From: Pseudoflavonifractor sp964504285
GTDB taxonomy: Bacteria; Bacillota; Clostridia; Oscillospirales; Oscillospiraceae
Assembly: GCA_964504285.1 (NCBI GenBank)
Contig: CAZDDZ010000003.1
Location: 1 to 64,000, forward strand
Length of the DNA: 64,000 nt
Direction: 5' to 3'
Shown here piece by piece: positions 7,994 to 15,464 of this stretch (the first letter of the stretch is position 1; each line of letters opens with the position of its first letter). The translations under genes were made by a program, and so were the position numbers. Below the pieces are notes generated by a model, which had not been told where the DNA came from, ran no database searches, and was given only the letters and a program-made list of their open reading frames with translations.

Positions 7994-8817
7994 AGCAGCT
8001 CTGCGTCATCGGCGACCCCATTTCCCACTCCAAGTCTCCCCTGCTCTACCGCACCATGATTGATGCGCTAGGTCTTAATTATGTCTACCACACCCGTCAG
8101 GTGCGCCGGGGAGAAACCGCGCGCTGGGTGGAGAGCGCCCTGGCAGAGGGCTATGCCGGCTTTAACGCTACCATGCCTCACAAGGAGGACTTGCTCCCCT
8201 TTCTGGCCGGGATGGACAAGGACGCGCAATTATATGGAGCGGTTAATACAATTTGTATTAAGGACGGAAAGTTATACGGATACAATACCGACGGGCGGGG
8301 GTTTGTCGCCAGCCTGGCCGACGAGGGCATCTCGATTTCCGGCAAGCGGATTACCTTGCTGGGGGCGGGTGGCGCGGCCAAGGCGGTTGCCCTTAAGCTG
8401 GTTGAGCAGGGGGCCGATTGTGTGACCGTGTGCAATCGCACCCCTGCCAAGGCAGAGGAATTATGTAAACATAACCCGCAGGTACTCCGTGCCGGGGGAT
8501 TTGATGGTGACACATTATTCCGGCTGGCGGCGGAGAGTGATTTGCTGGTGAACTGCACCAGCCTGGGCATGGCGGGAACTGCCGGGCAGTTTGAGGATTT
8601 TTCCTTTTTAGCGGCGCTGCCCAAGGATGCCGCCGTCTGCGACCTGATCTACGCCCCTGCCGAAACGGCCCTTTTGGCGCAGGCCAGAGCGCGGGGGCTT
8701 AAGGCCGTAAACGGGCTGGGTATGCTCCTCTGGCAGGCCATTTTTGCCCTGGAGCATTTTACCGGCAGCAAAATAGATGGCCCTGCCATGGCGGCACAGC
8801 TGAAACAAATACTGTAA
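7990..8817 (+). CDS. aroE: Shikimate dehydrogenase
   Basis: Reduces 3-dehydroshikimate to shikimate with NADPH. The product has 275 residues. The N-terminal substrate domain has GDPISHSKSP, NATMPHK with the catalytic Lys, and AVNTI. The nucleotide domain has LLGAGGAAKA and NRTPAKA, the latter typical of NADP preference. It is the last gene of the operon and is followed by a strong hairpin terminator. With this gene every step from PEP plus erythrose-4-phosphate to chorismate and on to phenylpyruvate is encoded in one cluster. Confidence 0.97.
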   Translation: MKQLCVIGDPISHSKSPLLYRTMIDALGLNYVYHTRQVRRGETARWVESALAEGYAGFNATMPHKEDLLPFLAGMDKDAQLYGAVNTICIKDGKLYGYNTDGRGFVASLADEGISISGKRITLLGAGGAAKAVALKLVEQGADCVTVCNRTPAKAEELCKHNPQVLRAGGFDGDTLFRLAAESDLLVNCTSLGMAGTAGQFEDFSFLAALPKDAAVCDLIYAPAETALLAQARARGLKAVNGLGMLLWQAIFALEHFTGSKIDGPAMAAQLKQIL

Positions 8818-8822
8818 AAAAG

Positions 8823-8866
8823 GGATTGCCACGCGGTCAAATATGACGGCGTGGCAATCCTTGTTT
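8823..8866. terminator. Bidirectional terminator between aroE and spoIIID
   Basis: A perfect 12-bp stem (GGATTGCCACGC, 8823-8834, with its complement 8849-8860). TTGTTT follows on the plus strand and a run of seven T follows on the minus strand, so it can end both convergent transcripts. Confidence 0.85.
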
Positions 8867-9113
8867 AAGTTCCTTTATATTTTTTTCGGGTCGCAATGCC
8901 GCCCCGAATATGTCGCTCCGCCTTGTTTTCATTTAATATGCCCTTTACCTGCTCAAACAGCGGTTTGTTAAAAAGCGGCAAGCGCTCTGATAGATCCTTA
9001 TGTACCGTAGATTTAGAAATTCCAAATTTTTGGGCGGCCGCGCGCACCGTCGCCTTGTTCTCTATGATGTAAAGCGCCAGCTGACAGGCGCGCTCCTCAA
9101 TGTTACCCTTCAA
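8865..9113 (-). CDS. spoIIID: Sporulation transcriptional regulator SpoIIID
   Basis: An 82-residue DNA-binding protein whose full length matches SpoIIID: IEERACQLALYIIENKATVR, the helix-turn-helix KFGISKSTVHKDLSERLP, and the basic C-terminus HIRGGIATRKKYKG. In Bacillus it acts in the mother cell after sigma-E to switch genes on and off and to lead to sigma-K. The start appears to be TTG at 9113, with GGGGAG about ten bases upstream. The gene converges on aroE and shares its terminator. A candidate sigma-E promoter lies at 9149-9176. Its presence is strong evidence for a spore former. Confidence 0.95.
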   Translation of the reverse strand: MKGNIEERACQLALYIIENKATVRAAAQKFGISKSTVHKDLSERLPLFNKPLFEQVKGILNENKAERHIRGGIATRKKYKGT

Positions 9114-9148
9114 CCTGCAACACTCCCCGCATTCATTCTGCTGTGGGA

Positions 9149-9176
9149 TGTATATGCAGAAGGGGGGGCAGATATG
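9149..9176 (-). promoter_or_regulatory. Candidate sigma-E promoter of spoIIID
   Basis: Read on the minus strand: CATATCT (9170-9176) and, about 13 bases on, CATATACA (9149-9156), resembling the sigma-E boxes (ATA ... CATAnnnT) and lying 36 bases before the spoIIID start. The match is approximate. Confidence 0.35.
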
Positions 9177-9306
9177 TTGCGTTACCGTTCTTCTAAAATG
9201 ATTACAACTTGCTGGCCCAATAGCTGCCGTACCTGCTGCCTAACCATCGGGAAAATACAGTAGCTGTACGTAGCAAAAGCGATGGTAGCCCGGGTGCTGT
9301 TTAAAA

Positions 9307-9336
9307 TTGACAACAATAAGAAGGAAATGATATGAT
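9307..9336 (+). promoter_or_regulatory. Sigma-A promoter for the Dabb-domain gene
   Basis: TTGACA (9307-9312), 18-bp spacer, TATGAT (9331-9336). The transcript would run through the repeat at 9381-9464 to the gene at 9497. The rest of the 9114-9496 gap shows no convincing gene. Confidence 0.6.
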
Positions 9337-9380
9337 AAAAAACACCGCCCCAAGCTGGATGCGGCATTTTCTGGTCAGGC

Positions 9381-9464
9381 TAGAGCGTTTCTGAGAATTC
9401 CTGGCGACCGTCCTTCTGACAGCAAGACAAGTTTATGGGCTTTTTAATACTTTTCAGAGCGCTA
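9381..9464. repeat. Short inverted-repeat element, MITE-family relative (84 bp)
   Basis: It starts TAGAGCGTTTCTGA and ends TACTTTTCAGAGCGCTA, close to the ends of the 163-bp element at 62385 (TAGAGCGTATCTGA ... TCAGATACGCTCTA). The internal part GTTTATGGGCTTTTTAATAC also resembles that element's interior read in reverse (AAATTTATGGGCGTTTTGATAC). It is likely an internally deleted copy. Confidence 0.5.
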
Positions 9465-9496
9465 ATCAAACAATAATTTTGAAAGGGAGCAGCGGT

Positions 9497-9784
9497 ATGA
9501 TTCGACATATTGTAATGTGGAAATTTCGCGCCGGGACCGAGTCCTTACAGGAGGAATTTCTTAGTCGATTGCAGGCGCTGCAAGGGGTTATCCCGCAGCT
9601 TAAGAGCTGTGAAGTGGCTCGAAGCGTGGGCGCGGATAACTACGATGCGGTTTTAGTCTCTGAGTTTGATAGCATGGAGGCGCTGGACGCGTACAAAAAC
9701 GACCCAAGACATGTGGAAGTGTCCTCCTTGTGCAAGTCCATTCGAGAAGATCGGGTAGCCATTGACTATGAATACAGGTTCTAG
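9497..9784 (+). CDS. Dabb (stress-responsive alpha/beta-barrel) domain protein
   Basis: A 95-residue single-domain protein beginning MIRHIVMWKF, with the SEFDSMEALDAYKNDPRHVEV stretch typical of the Dabb family (small dimeric ferredoxin-like barrels). The precise function of most members is unknown. The ATG at 9497 follows AAAGGGAGC by six bases; an upstream in-frame ATG at 9479 lacks a site. It is monocistronic, with its own promoter at 9307 and a terminator at 9861. Confidence 0.85.
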   Translation: MIRHIVMWKFRAGTESLQEEFLSRLQALQGVIPQLKSCEVARSVGADNYDAVLVSEFDSMEALDAYKNDPRHVEVSSLCKSIREDRVAIDYEYRF

Positions 9785-9860
9785 GGAACCTGTGATTTAG
9801 GGCGTATCTTGGCGGTGTATTTCCCGCCCGGCCTGTACCTAATTTATATGGAGTGGGAAA

Positions 9861-9896
9861 AGATGGCAGACACGAAAGTGCCTGCCATCTTTTTGT
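9861..9896 (+). terminator. Terminator after the Dabb gene
   Basis: AGATGGCAG (9861-9869) pairs with CTGCCATCT (9882-9890), with an inner CAC-GAAA-GTG hairpin, followed by TTTTGTG. Confidence 0.75.
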
Positions 9897-9911
9897 GTCA
9901 TTTTACTTAGC

Positions 9912-9950
9912 GCGTTTCTGTGCATTCCGCTACTTTTCAGATACGCTCTA
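9912..9950. repeat. Partial copy of the 163-bp inverted-repeat element
   Basis: 39 bases that match the right end of the element at 62385-62547 (62509-62547) with one difference, ending in CAGATACGCTCTA. The left end is missing here. Confidence 0.7.
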
Positions 9951-10167
9951 AAAAATGAACCGTTACAAATAAAGATTTTTCCGCTATACTCTTAAAATAT
10001 GTGTTGTGCCAAAATTAGGCTAACCTAAAGACAAGTATAATTTTTGCACAATTCCACCCGTTCACCATGCAGCGATTTGGTAATGTTCTACATCACAAAG
10101 CCGTGCTAAGATGGGGGCAATTAGGAGCGGGTTATTTCCGTGACTTATATTTGAGAGGAGAATGAAC
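9951..10167 (+). promoter_or_regulatory. Upstream region of the HPr/PTS regulator genes
   Basis: An AT-rich stretch with a TTAGG-CTAA-CCTAA dyad (10015-10028) followed eight bases later by TATAAT (10036-10041). No good -35 box accompanies it, which would fit an activated promoter. I found no clear sigma-54 (GG-N10-GC) or cre site. Confidence 0.35.
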
Positions 10168-10428
10168 ATGTTTCAGCAAACTGTTACCATTGCCAATAAG
10201 ACGGGGCTTCACGCCCGTCCCGCCTCCCAGCTGGTGCAGCTGTGCCAAAAGTTTAAAAGCGATGTGACCCTTCTGACAGGTGCCAACGAGGTAAATGCAA
10301 AGAGCATTATTAGTGTACTCTCCGGCGGCATCTCTGCCGGCAGCCAGGTTACCCTTCAGACCAGCGGAGCGGACGAGACGGAAGCAGGTGCCGCGGTGCT
10401 GGAGCTGCTGCAAAATTTGTCGGATTAA
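10168..10428 (+). CDS. HPr family phosphocarrier protein
   Basis: An 86-residue HPr homologue. Starting at the ATG at 10168 (MFQQTVTIAN) places the phosphorylated histidine in GLHARPAS exactly at position 15 and the regulatory serine in NAKSIISVLS at position 46, the canonical numbering. The ATG at 10162 is in frame but sits too close to AGAGGAGA. It carries phosphate from enzyme I to EIIA proteins, and may also phosphorylate PRD domains of the neighbouring regulator. Being beside a PTS cluster instead of ptsI suggests it is a dedicated copy for this system; that is inference. Confidence 0.93.
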   Translation: MFQQTVTIANKTGLHARPASQLVQLCQKFKSDVTLLTGANEVNAKSIISVLSGGISAGSQVTLQTSGADETEAGAAVLELLQNLSD

Positions 10429-10455
10429 AACGAATGCTTGAAAGGAGGAATCCAA

Positions 10456-12531
10456 TTGGAGCTGAAAAGCCGTCAGGCTTATATTCTGCGTAGTCTGCTG
10501 GACACAGACAAGGGCATTCCTTCCACACAATTTTTGCAATCGCTTGGCATTGCCAAACGCACCCTGTATTACGACGTTGAAAAAATAAATGACTGGCTGG
10601 GCCAGTTCAGTATGGGCCGAGTGGCCATCAGCGGCCAGCAGCTCTGGGCTGAGGTTGCGGACCGGGATGCACTGGAGCGTCAGCTTCGCCGAAACACCAG
10701 CTACTTTTTTTCCGTATCCGAACGCCGCGCCATGGAGATTTTGTACATTTCTCTGGCCAGTGAGACGGTCATTATCAGTCGACTGATGGATTACTTTGAG
10801 GTGAGCAAGAATACCGCCCTTATGGATATTAAAATGATTCGTGAGGAGCTGGACGCGTGGGGACTCTCCCTGCACAGTGCCATTAAGGTTGGCTACCAGT
10901 TGGGGGGAGAGGAGGCGGTGGTGCGCAAGCTTATTTGGGCGCAATTCCGCACGCTGGCGACCCCCGAGGGTACTAACGCGGTAAAAAGCTTCCTTCAGCA
11001 GAGCATGGTGGCCCTTACGGGAAACGACATTGATTTTCTGGAGCTCTGCCGCTGTCTGATCAAACAGTATGAATCGGATATTAAGGGCGACTGTTTTCTG
11101 GACGTAAATGGATTTGAGAGCATGATGATTCAGGCCGCCTGGATTCGCAGCCGCAAGGGTCACGAAATTAATATGAGCAATGATGAGCAGTTTGCGCTGA
11201 TGAAAACCCTGTCCTACCGCTCGGTGGAATTTTCAGCACAGAAGCTGGGTCTGTTGGGCATGGGTATTTCCCCCAAGGAAATTTACTACATAACATCCAT
11301 CTTTTTGGGCATTCAGACCACGGGCTTTGTTTCTCAGGAGGAGGAGAATAGCTATATCTCCACAGTGGCGGAGCAGCTCATCTATAATTTCGAGCGCATT
11401 GCCTGTATTTCCTTTCCTAACCGGGAGCGGCTGCACAGCCAGCTCTCTCACCATATTCGGCCCATGTATTATCGCCTTAAGTACGGAATTACAGCGAAGG
11501 ACCCACTTACCAGTGACATTATGCGCATGTATCCGGCGGTGTATGACTTTACCCGGCGGGCAATGGCAGGGATTAGGGGCAACATGTTTTCGGAAATTGC
11601 GGCGGATGAGCTTGCCTATCTCTGTGTCTACTTTGCCAGCAATCTGAGCGAAAAAATGGTGGCACAGAGTGATACCGCCCCTACGGAAGAGGTGCTCATT
11701 ATCGGCGCGGGCAACATGGCGACCGCCACCTTGGTAAAGGAGCAGCTTCAGGATCTCTTTGGACTCTCCTTCCGATATAGCGTAATTACGGTGGACCGTT
11801 TGCGCAAATGGGAAATGGGCGACTATGCGCTGGTAGTTTCCCTAATGCCGCTGGGCGGGCATCTGGACTGCGACAATCTGGTGGAGGCCGGACCCATTAT
11901 TACCGAGGCCAGTCAGCAAAGAATCATGGATATTTTAAAAAAGAATAAGGCAATTGCCCGTCATGATACCGTGATACAAGATATTCTCAAGCTGGTGTCC
12001 GAAAATCTGGAGGGCACGCTCAAGGCGGAACGACTTTATTTTGACCTGTTCCGCTATTTTGACCGAAGGGATAGGGGCGGAGGCGCACCGCAGCAGGCAG
12101 AAACCTTCCTGGAAAAGATGAAGCGGGCGAATGTTTTTTCCCTTCCCAAGGGTGCCGGATGGAGCGAGGCTGTGCTTCGGGGGGCGGAGCGGCTTCAGGC
12201 CCCCGGCAGCCGTGGCCGATTGGCTGCAAAGATGCGCAATCTGCTTGAACACAAAAAGGTGCAGTTTTATCGCCTGCACCCGGAGGTAATGTTGATCCAC
12301 TATCCCATGCAAGGTGAGGTAAACGGAAAGCTGGATGTGCGCATTTTGGTTTCGGAGGATGGAGTTCTCTGCCGGGATGGAGCGCGTGCCCAGGTACTTC
12401 TCTGCCTTTCAACAGTGGATCGGTACAGCCACTGGAATATGCTTCAGGAGATCTATCAGTATTTTAGCACACCCGGCCATGTGGAGGGTGTAAAGCAAAT
12501 GCACACACAGCGTAAGGAGGAAGCAACATGA
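10456..12531 (+). CDS. PRD-containing PTS transcriptional regulator (BglG/MtlR-type activator)
   Basis: A roughly 691-residue regulator. It has an N-terminal winged helix (KSRQAYILRSLLDTDKGIPS; GIAKRTLYYDVEKIN), a second Mga-like helix-turn-helix (DYFEVSKNTALMDIKMI), two PTS-regulated PRD domains (second one around LSHHIRPMYYRLKYG and ADELAYLCVYFAS), an EIIB-like domain and a C-terminal EIIA-like domain. The EIIB-like loop reads VLIIGAGNMATA, so the usual phosphorylated Cys is absent. The start is TTG at 10456, seven bases after AAAGGAGG; the same site would be inside the coding region if an upstream TTG were used. It probably activates the PTS operon at 13.1 kb according to substrate flow. 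The stop overlaps the next ATG by four bases. Confidence 0.88.
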   Translation: MELKSRQAYILRSLLDTDKGIPSTQFLQSLGIAKRTLYYDVEKINDWLGQFSMGRVAISGQQLWAEVADRDALERQLRRNTSYFFSVSERRAMEILYISLASETVIISRLMDYFEVSKNTALMDIKMIREELDAWGLSLHSAIKVGYQLGGEEAVVRKLIWAQFRTLATPEGTNAVKSFLQQSMVALTGNDIDFLELCRCLIKQYESDIKGDCFLDVNGFESMMIQAAWIRSRKGHEINMSNDEQFALMKTLSYRSVEFSAQKLGLLGMGISPKEIYYITSIFLGIQTTGFVSQEEENSYISTVAEQLIYNFERIACISFPNRERLHSQLSHHIRPMYYRLKYGITAKDPLTSDIMRMYPAVYDFTRRAMAGIRGNMFSEIAADELAYLCVYFASNLSEKMVAQSDTAPTEEVLIIGAGNMATATLVKEQLQDLFGLSFRYSVITVDRLRKWEMGDYALVVSLMPLGGHLDCDNLVEAGPIITEASQQRIMDILKKNKAIARHDTVIQDILKLVSENLEGTLKAERLYFDLFRYFDRRDRGGGAPQQAETFLEKMKRANVFSLPKGAGWSEAVLRGAERLQAPGSRGRLAAKMRNLLEHKKVQFYRLHPEVMLIHYPMQGEVNGKLDVRILVSEDGVLCRDGARAQVLLCLSTVDRYSHWNMLQEIYQYFSTPGHVEGVKQMHTQRKEEAT

Positions 12532-12932
12532 AAAACACGCAAAAAGTTCCCTGCCTGTATTGCGGCAGTCCCACAGACTGCACCGACTATATTATTAACC
12601 CCAAAGCGCGCAAGGAGCTGCCCTGCTGCTCACCCGAGTGCTTTAGCAATACCCAAAAATTTGTAGCCTGGGACAAAAAATGGCGTACGCCGTTTTATCT
12701 GGGACTGTTGGTTTTGGTGGTGACCAATCTCTTCCTCTTTGGCTTTATGCCGGACACCCGATGGAAGTACCTGCCCATGTTGGGCATAGGTCTGCTGGCT
12801 GCGCTCTGTCCGCTGGTATTTGCTCAATATGAGCGGTATCAGGCACTGGGCCTTCGCAGGACAACCCTGATTATCCGCATCTTAGCCGCCTTGGTGGCGG
12901 CCTTTGCCGTGGTACTCATGGTGTTCTATTAG
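12528..12932 (+). CDS. Small membrane protein with N-terminal Cys motif
   Basis: A 134-residue protein I do not recognise. The N-terminal 45 residues contain CLYCGSPTDC and CCSPEC, a zinc-ribbon-like four-cysteine arrangement. Three hydrophobic segments follow (about residues 56-75, 82-98 and 112-133). It overlaps the PTS regulator by four bases and is therefore translationally coupled to it, suggesting a role linked to the regulator or the transporter, but no function can be assigned. A weak inverted repeat (TTTGCAC ... GTGCAAA, 12934-12963) follows the stop. Confidence 0.7.
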   Translation: MKNTQKVPCLYCGSPTDCTDYIINPKARKELPCCSPECFSNTQKFVAWDKKWRTPFYLGLLVLVVTNLFLFGFMPDTRWKYLPMLGIGLLAALCPLVFAQYERYQALGLRRTTLIIRILAALVAAFAVVLMVFY

Positions 12933-13111
12933 TTTGCACACTTTTAAAATTTTTCCGTGCAAAGTATCCAACTGTGTTTATGTTTTTGCAATATGAGCTG
13001 TGCAGTTTGCGAAAGAACTTGGCCTTTTCGGGCCTGCGGGCCTGTGATATGCTGACCATAGAAAACAACACGAATTCTTGCAGAAACCAAACGCTTGAGA
13101 GGAAGAAGTCG

Positions 13112-13582
13112 ATGGGAACCTTGCTTGACGAACGACTCGTCATTTTAGACGCGGACGTAAATACTGCGGAGGAATGTATCCGCCTGATGGCCAACCTGTT
13201 TGAAACCTACGGTTATGTAAAGCCCGGCTACGGCGACGCGGTGGTTCTGCGTGAGGCCGAATACCCGACGGGTCTGCCCGGGAAAAACCTGAACCTGGCC
13301 ATTCCACACACCAACAATCTGCTGGTAAACCGCCCTGCGGTGGGCGTTATTATTCCCAGGCGGCCCGTCCGGTTTGCAATGATGGGGATGAAGGAGAACC
13401 TGCTTGACTGCTCGGTGGTTATTCCGCTGGTAGTGCAGGATTCCAAGCGGCAGCTTCAAATGCTGAAGAAAATGATGAAAATAATTCAGGATGGGCCGCT
13501 GCTCCAAAAGCTACGGGATTCAAAAGACAAGGCGGAAATTTTGGCCTGCCTGTCGTCTTTGGATGAAGATGAGACAAATTGA
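13112..13582 (+). CDS. PTS EIIA component, galactitol/fructose type
   Basis: A 156-residue EIIA domain. The phosphorylated His lies in NLAIPHTN (about residue 66), and the C-terminal helix KRQLQMLKKMMKIIQD is family-typical. It receives phosphate from HPr and passes it to the EIIB below. The ATG at 13112 is chosen with GAGAGG about nine bases upstream; the open frame extends back to 12974 without a site. It is the first gene of an EIIA-EIIB-EIIC-dehydrogenase-aldolase operon. Confidence 0.88.
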   Translation: MGTLLDERLVILDADVNTAEECIRLMANLFETYGYVKPGYGDAVVLREAEYPTGLPGKNLNLAIPHTNNLLVNRPAVGVIIPRRPVRFAMMGMKENLLDCSVVIPLVVQDSKRQLQMLKKMMKIIQDGPLLQKLRDSKDKAEILACLSSLDEDETN

Positions 13583-13598
13583 AAGGAGTGAAGAAACC

Positions 13599-13898
13599 AT
13601 GCGAGCAGTCAAAATTTTATCAGTTTGCGGCTCTGGCACGGTAAGTTCGGCCATGTTGTCCTCAAAGCTGGCTGATGTGCTGGAGGAAAAGGGGTATGAT
13701 CTGGAGGCCACCGAGGTGGCTCCCGGCGGCGTGGCCCTGGCTGTCCAGAGCGGAGGATACGACCTGATTGCCTACACCAGCCCGGTGGAGGATGTCTATG
13801 GTATTCCTGTCCTCAACGCTACCGGCTTTCTGGTGGGGATCAATGAGGAGGAATTCATTGAGGAACTGCTGGACGTAGTGGGAAAACTGAAGCTGTAA
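13599..13898 (+). CDS. PTS EIIB component, galactitol type
   Basis: A 99-residue domain with the phospho-cysteine loop ILSVCGSGTVSS (Cys10), as in GatB. It accepts phosphate from EIIA and transfers it to the sugar during transport by EIIC. The ATG at 13599 follows GAAAGGAGTG. Confidence 0.9.
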   Translation: MRAVKILSVCGSGTVSSAMLSSKLADVLEEKGYDLEATEVAPGGVALAVQSGGYDLIAYTSPVEDVYGIPVLNATGFLVGINEEEFIEELLDVVGKLKL

Positions 13899-13938
13899 GA
13901 GAGAATTCTGAGAGAGAATAGAAAGGGAGCGAGAATTT

Positions 13939-15384
13939 ATGGATGGCTTTTTTGCGACACTAAAAGTCTTCTTTGACACCTTTGGCAACTATATCACGGT
14001 GCCTATCATTATTTTTGCAATTTGCCTTATCTTCGGCGCCCCCGTTAAAAAGGCCTTTGCCTCCGCCGTCCTTATCGGCGTTGGACTCAAGGGCATGGCG
14101 TTTATTACCAGCGCCTTTGGCAGTGTGCTGTCTGTTCTGGTGCAGCAGATTGTCAACGCCACCGGCATTAATCTCCCCGCACTGGACATCGGCTGGCAGG
14201 CTGTTGCAAGCGTGGCCTACTCCACGAACATCGGAATGATGTTTATCGGTGTGGGGCTCATCTTCCAAATCATTGTTTGGATGATAAAGGTAACCGATAT
14301 TTTTATGCCCTCCGATCTGTGGAATAACTACTCTATCATTGTGTGGGGCTCCATGCTCTATCAGCTGAAAAACAATCTGGTCATGGCCTTTGTCCTTATG
14401 CTCTTTATCAATCTGGTTACCCTTCTGATTGCAGAGGTAGTTCAGAAGCGCTGGAGCATTTACTACCGCTATCCCGGCTGCGCCATGACTGCCCCCCACC
14501 ATATTGGCGACGCCCCCATCTATCTGGTGTTGGACACCCTTTTGGGCAAAATCGGCTTTAACAAAATTAAGGCCGACCCCGAGACCATTCGCAAGAAGAT
14601 TGGCTTCCTGGGCGAGCCTATGTACATCGGTCTCATTGTGGGCGTGATTCTGGGCGTGGTGGGTAACATTACCACCATTGCCACCATGGCCGCCTGGGGC
14701 CAGATCGCCAACGTGGCGGTGACCTGCGCCGCTGTTATGGCTATTTTCCCGAAGATTGCCGGCCTTTTTGCCTCCGGCTTTACCGCCCTTACCGATTACT
14801 CCCGCAAGAAGCTGAAAAAGAGCAAGTTCGGCCAGGGCCGTGAATTTATTATTTCGGTAAATGACGCACTGGGCTATGGCGAAACCGCTACCCTTACCAC
14901 CGGCCTGCTGGTCATTCCCTTTGCCGTGCTGATTGCCTTCCTTATGCCCGGCAATATTGTTATCCCGGTCATGGTGCTTCCTTCCCTGCCTTACATGGTG
15001 GAAATTCCCGTCTGCCTGTCTAACGGCAATATTGTAAAGTCCTGGGTCATGGGCTGCATTGTGTTTACCTGCAAGATTATGATGGCCTCCTACTGGGCGG
15101 TCACCTTTACCCAGGTCGCCGCGGGTGCCGGGTTTGAGGCCGCGACTACCGCCATTGCCGGCGGCACCTTGATTATCGGCTTTATTATGTCCAACTGTAC
15201 AGCCGGCTTCATTACCATGGCATTCCTGACCATGAACCCCATTATCATCGGCGCTGTGGTTGCGGTGTATGTAGTCTTGTTTGTCCTCTTTAAAAAGAAC
15301 AAGTACGCTGTGTGGAACTATTTGGAGAAAAATGCCGGCTGCGAGCCGATTGTTTCTTCCAACGCCGAGGTTGCCGCGTCCTAA
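13939..15384 (+). CDS. PTS EIIC component, galactitol (GatC) family
   Basis: A 481-residue polytopic membrane permease of the GatC family, with about ten to twelve hydrophobic segments and a polar PGCAMTAPHHIGDAP stretch. It is the substrate channel of the EIIABC system. AAAGGGAGC precedes the ATG. Family relatives carry galactitol or other polyols; the actual substrate here is unknown but the downstream genes suggest a polyol whose phosphate is oxidised and then cleaved by an aldolase. Confidence 0.92.
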   Translation: MDGFFATLKVFFDTFGNYITVPIIIFAICLIFGAPVKKAFASAVLIGVGLKGMAFITSAFGSVLSVLVQQIVNATGINLPALDIGWQAVASVAYSTNIGMMFIGVGLIFQIIVWMIKVTDIFMPSDLWNNYSIIVWGSMLYQLKNNLVMAFVLMLFINLVTLLIAEVVQKRWSIYYRYPGCAMTAPHHIGDAPIYLVLDTLLGKIGFNKIKADPETIRKKIGFLGEPMYIGLIVGVILGVVGNITTIATMAAWGQIANVAVTCAAVMAIFPKIAGLFASGFTALTDYSRKKLKKSKFGQGREFIISVNDALGYGETATLTTGLLVIPFAVLIAFLMPGNIVIPVMVLPSLPYMVEIPVCLSNGNIVKSWVMGCIVFTCKIMMASYWAVTFTQVAAGAGFEAATTAIAGGTLIIGFIMSNCTAGFITMAFLTMNPIIIGAVVAVYVVLFVLFKKNKYAVWNYLEKNAGCEPIVSSNAEVAAS

Positions 15385-15394
15385 CTAAACCGCA

Positions 15395-15436
15395 AAAGGC
15401 GGCATCCGTTCCGGCAGCGGAGCGGATGCCGCCTTT
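15395..15436 (+). terminator. Hairpin between EIIC and dehydrogenase genes
   Basis: AAAGGCGGCATCCG (15395-15408) pairs with its complement (15423-15436). Only a short T stretch follows, so it may be a partial terminator separating transporter from enzyme expression, or a stability element. Confidence 0.6.
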
Positions 15437-15464
15437 CTAAAAGCTCTTATCAAGGAGGAAAAGC

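Noticed and set aside
9332..9394. A 20-codon ORF after AAGAAGGAA near spoIIID
   Set aside because: Its ATG lies inside the -10 box (TATGAT) of a good TTGACA promoter and it ends inside a repeat, so it is more likely promoter sequence than a gene.
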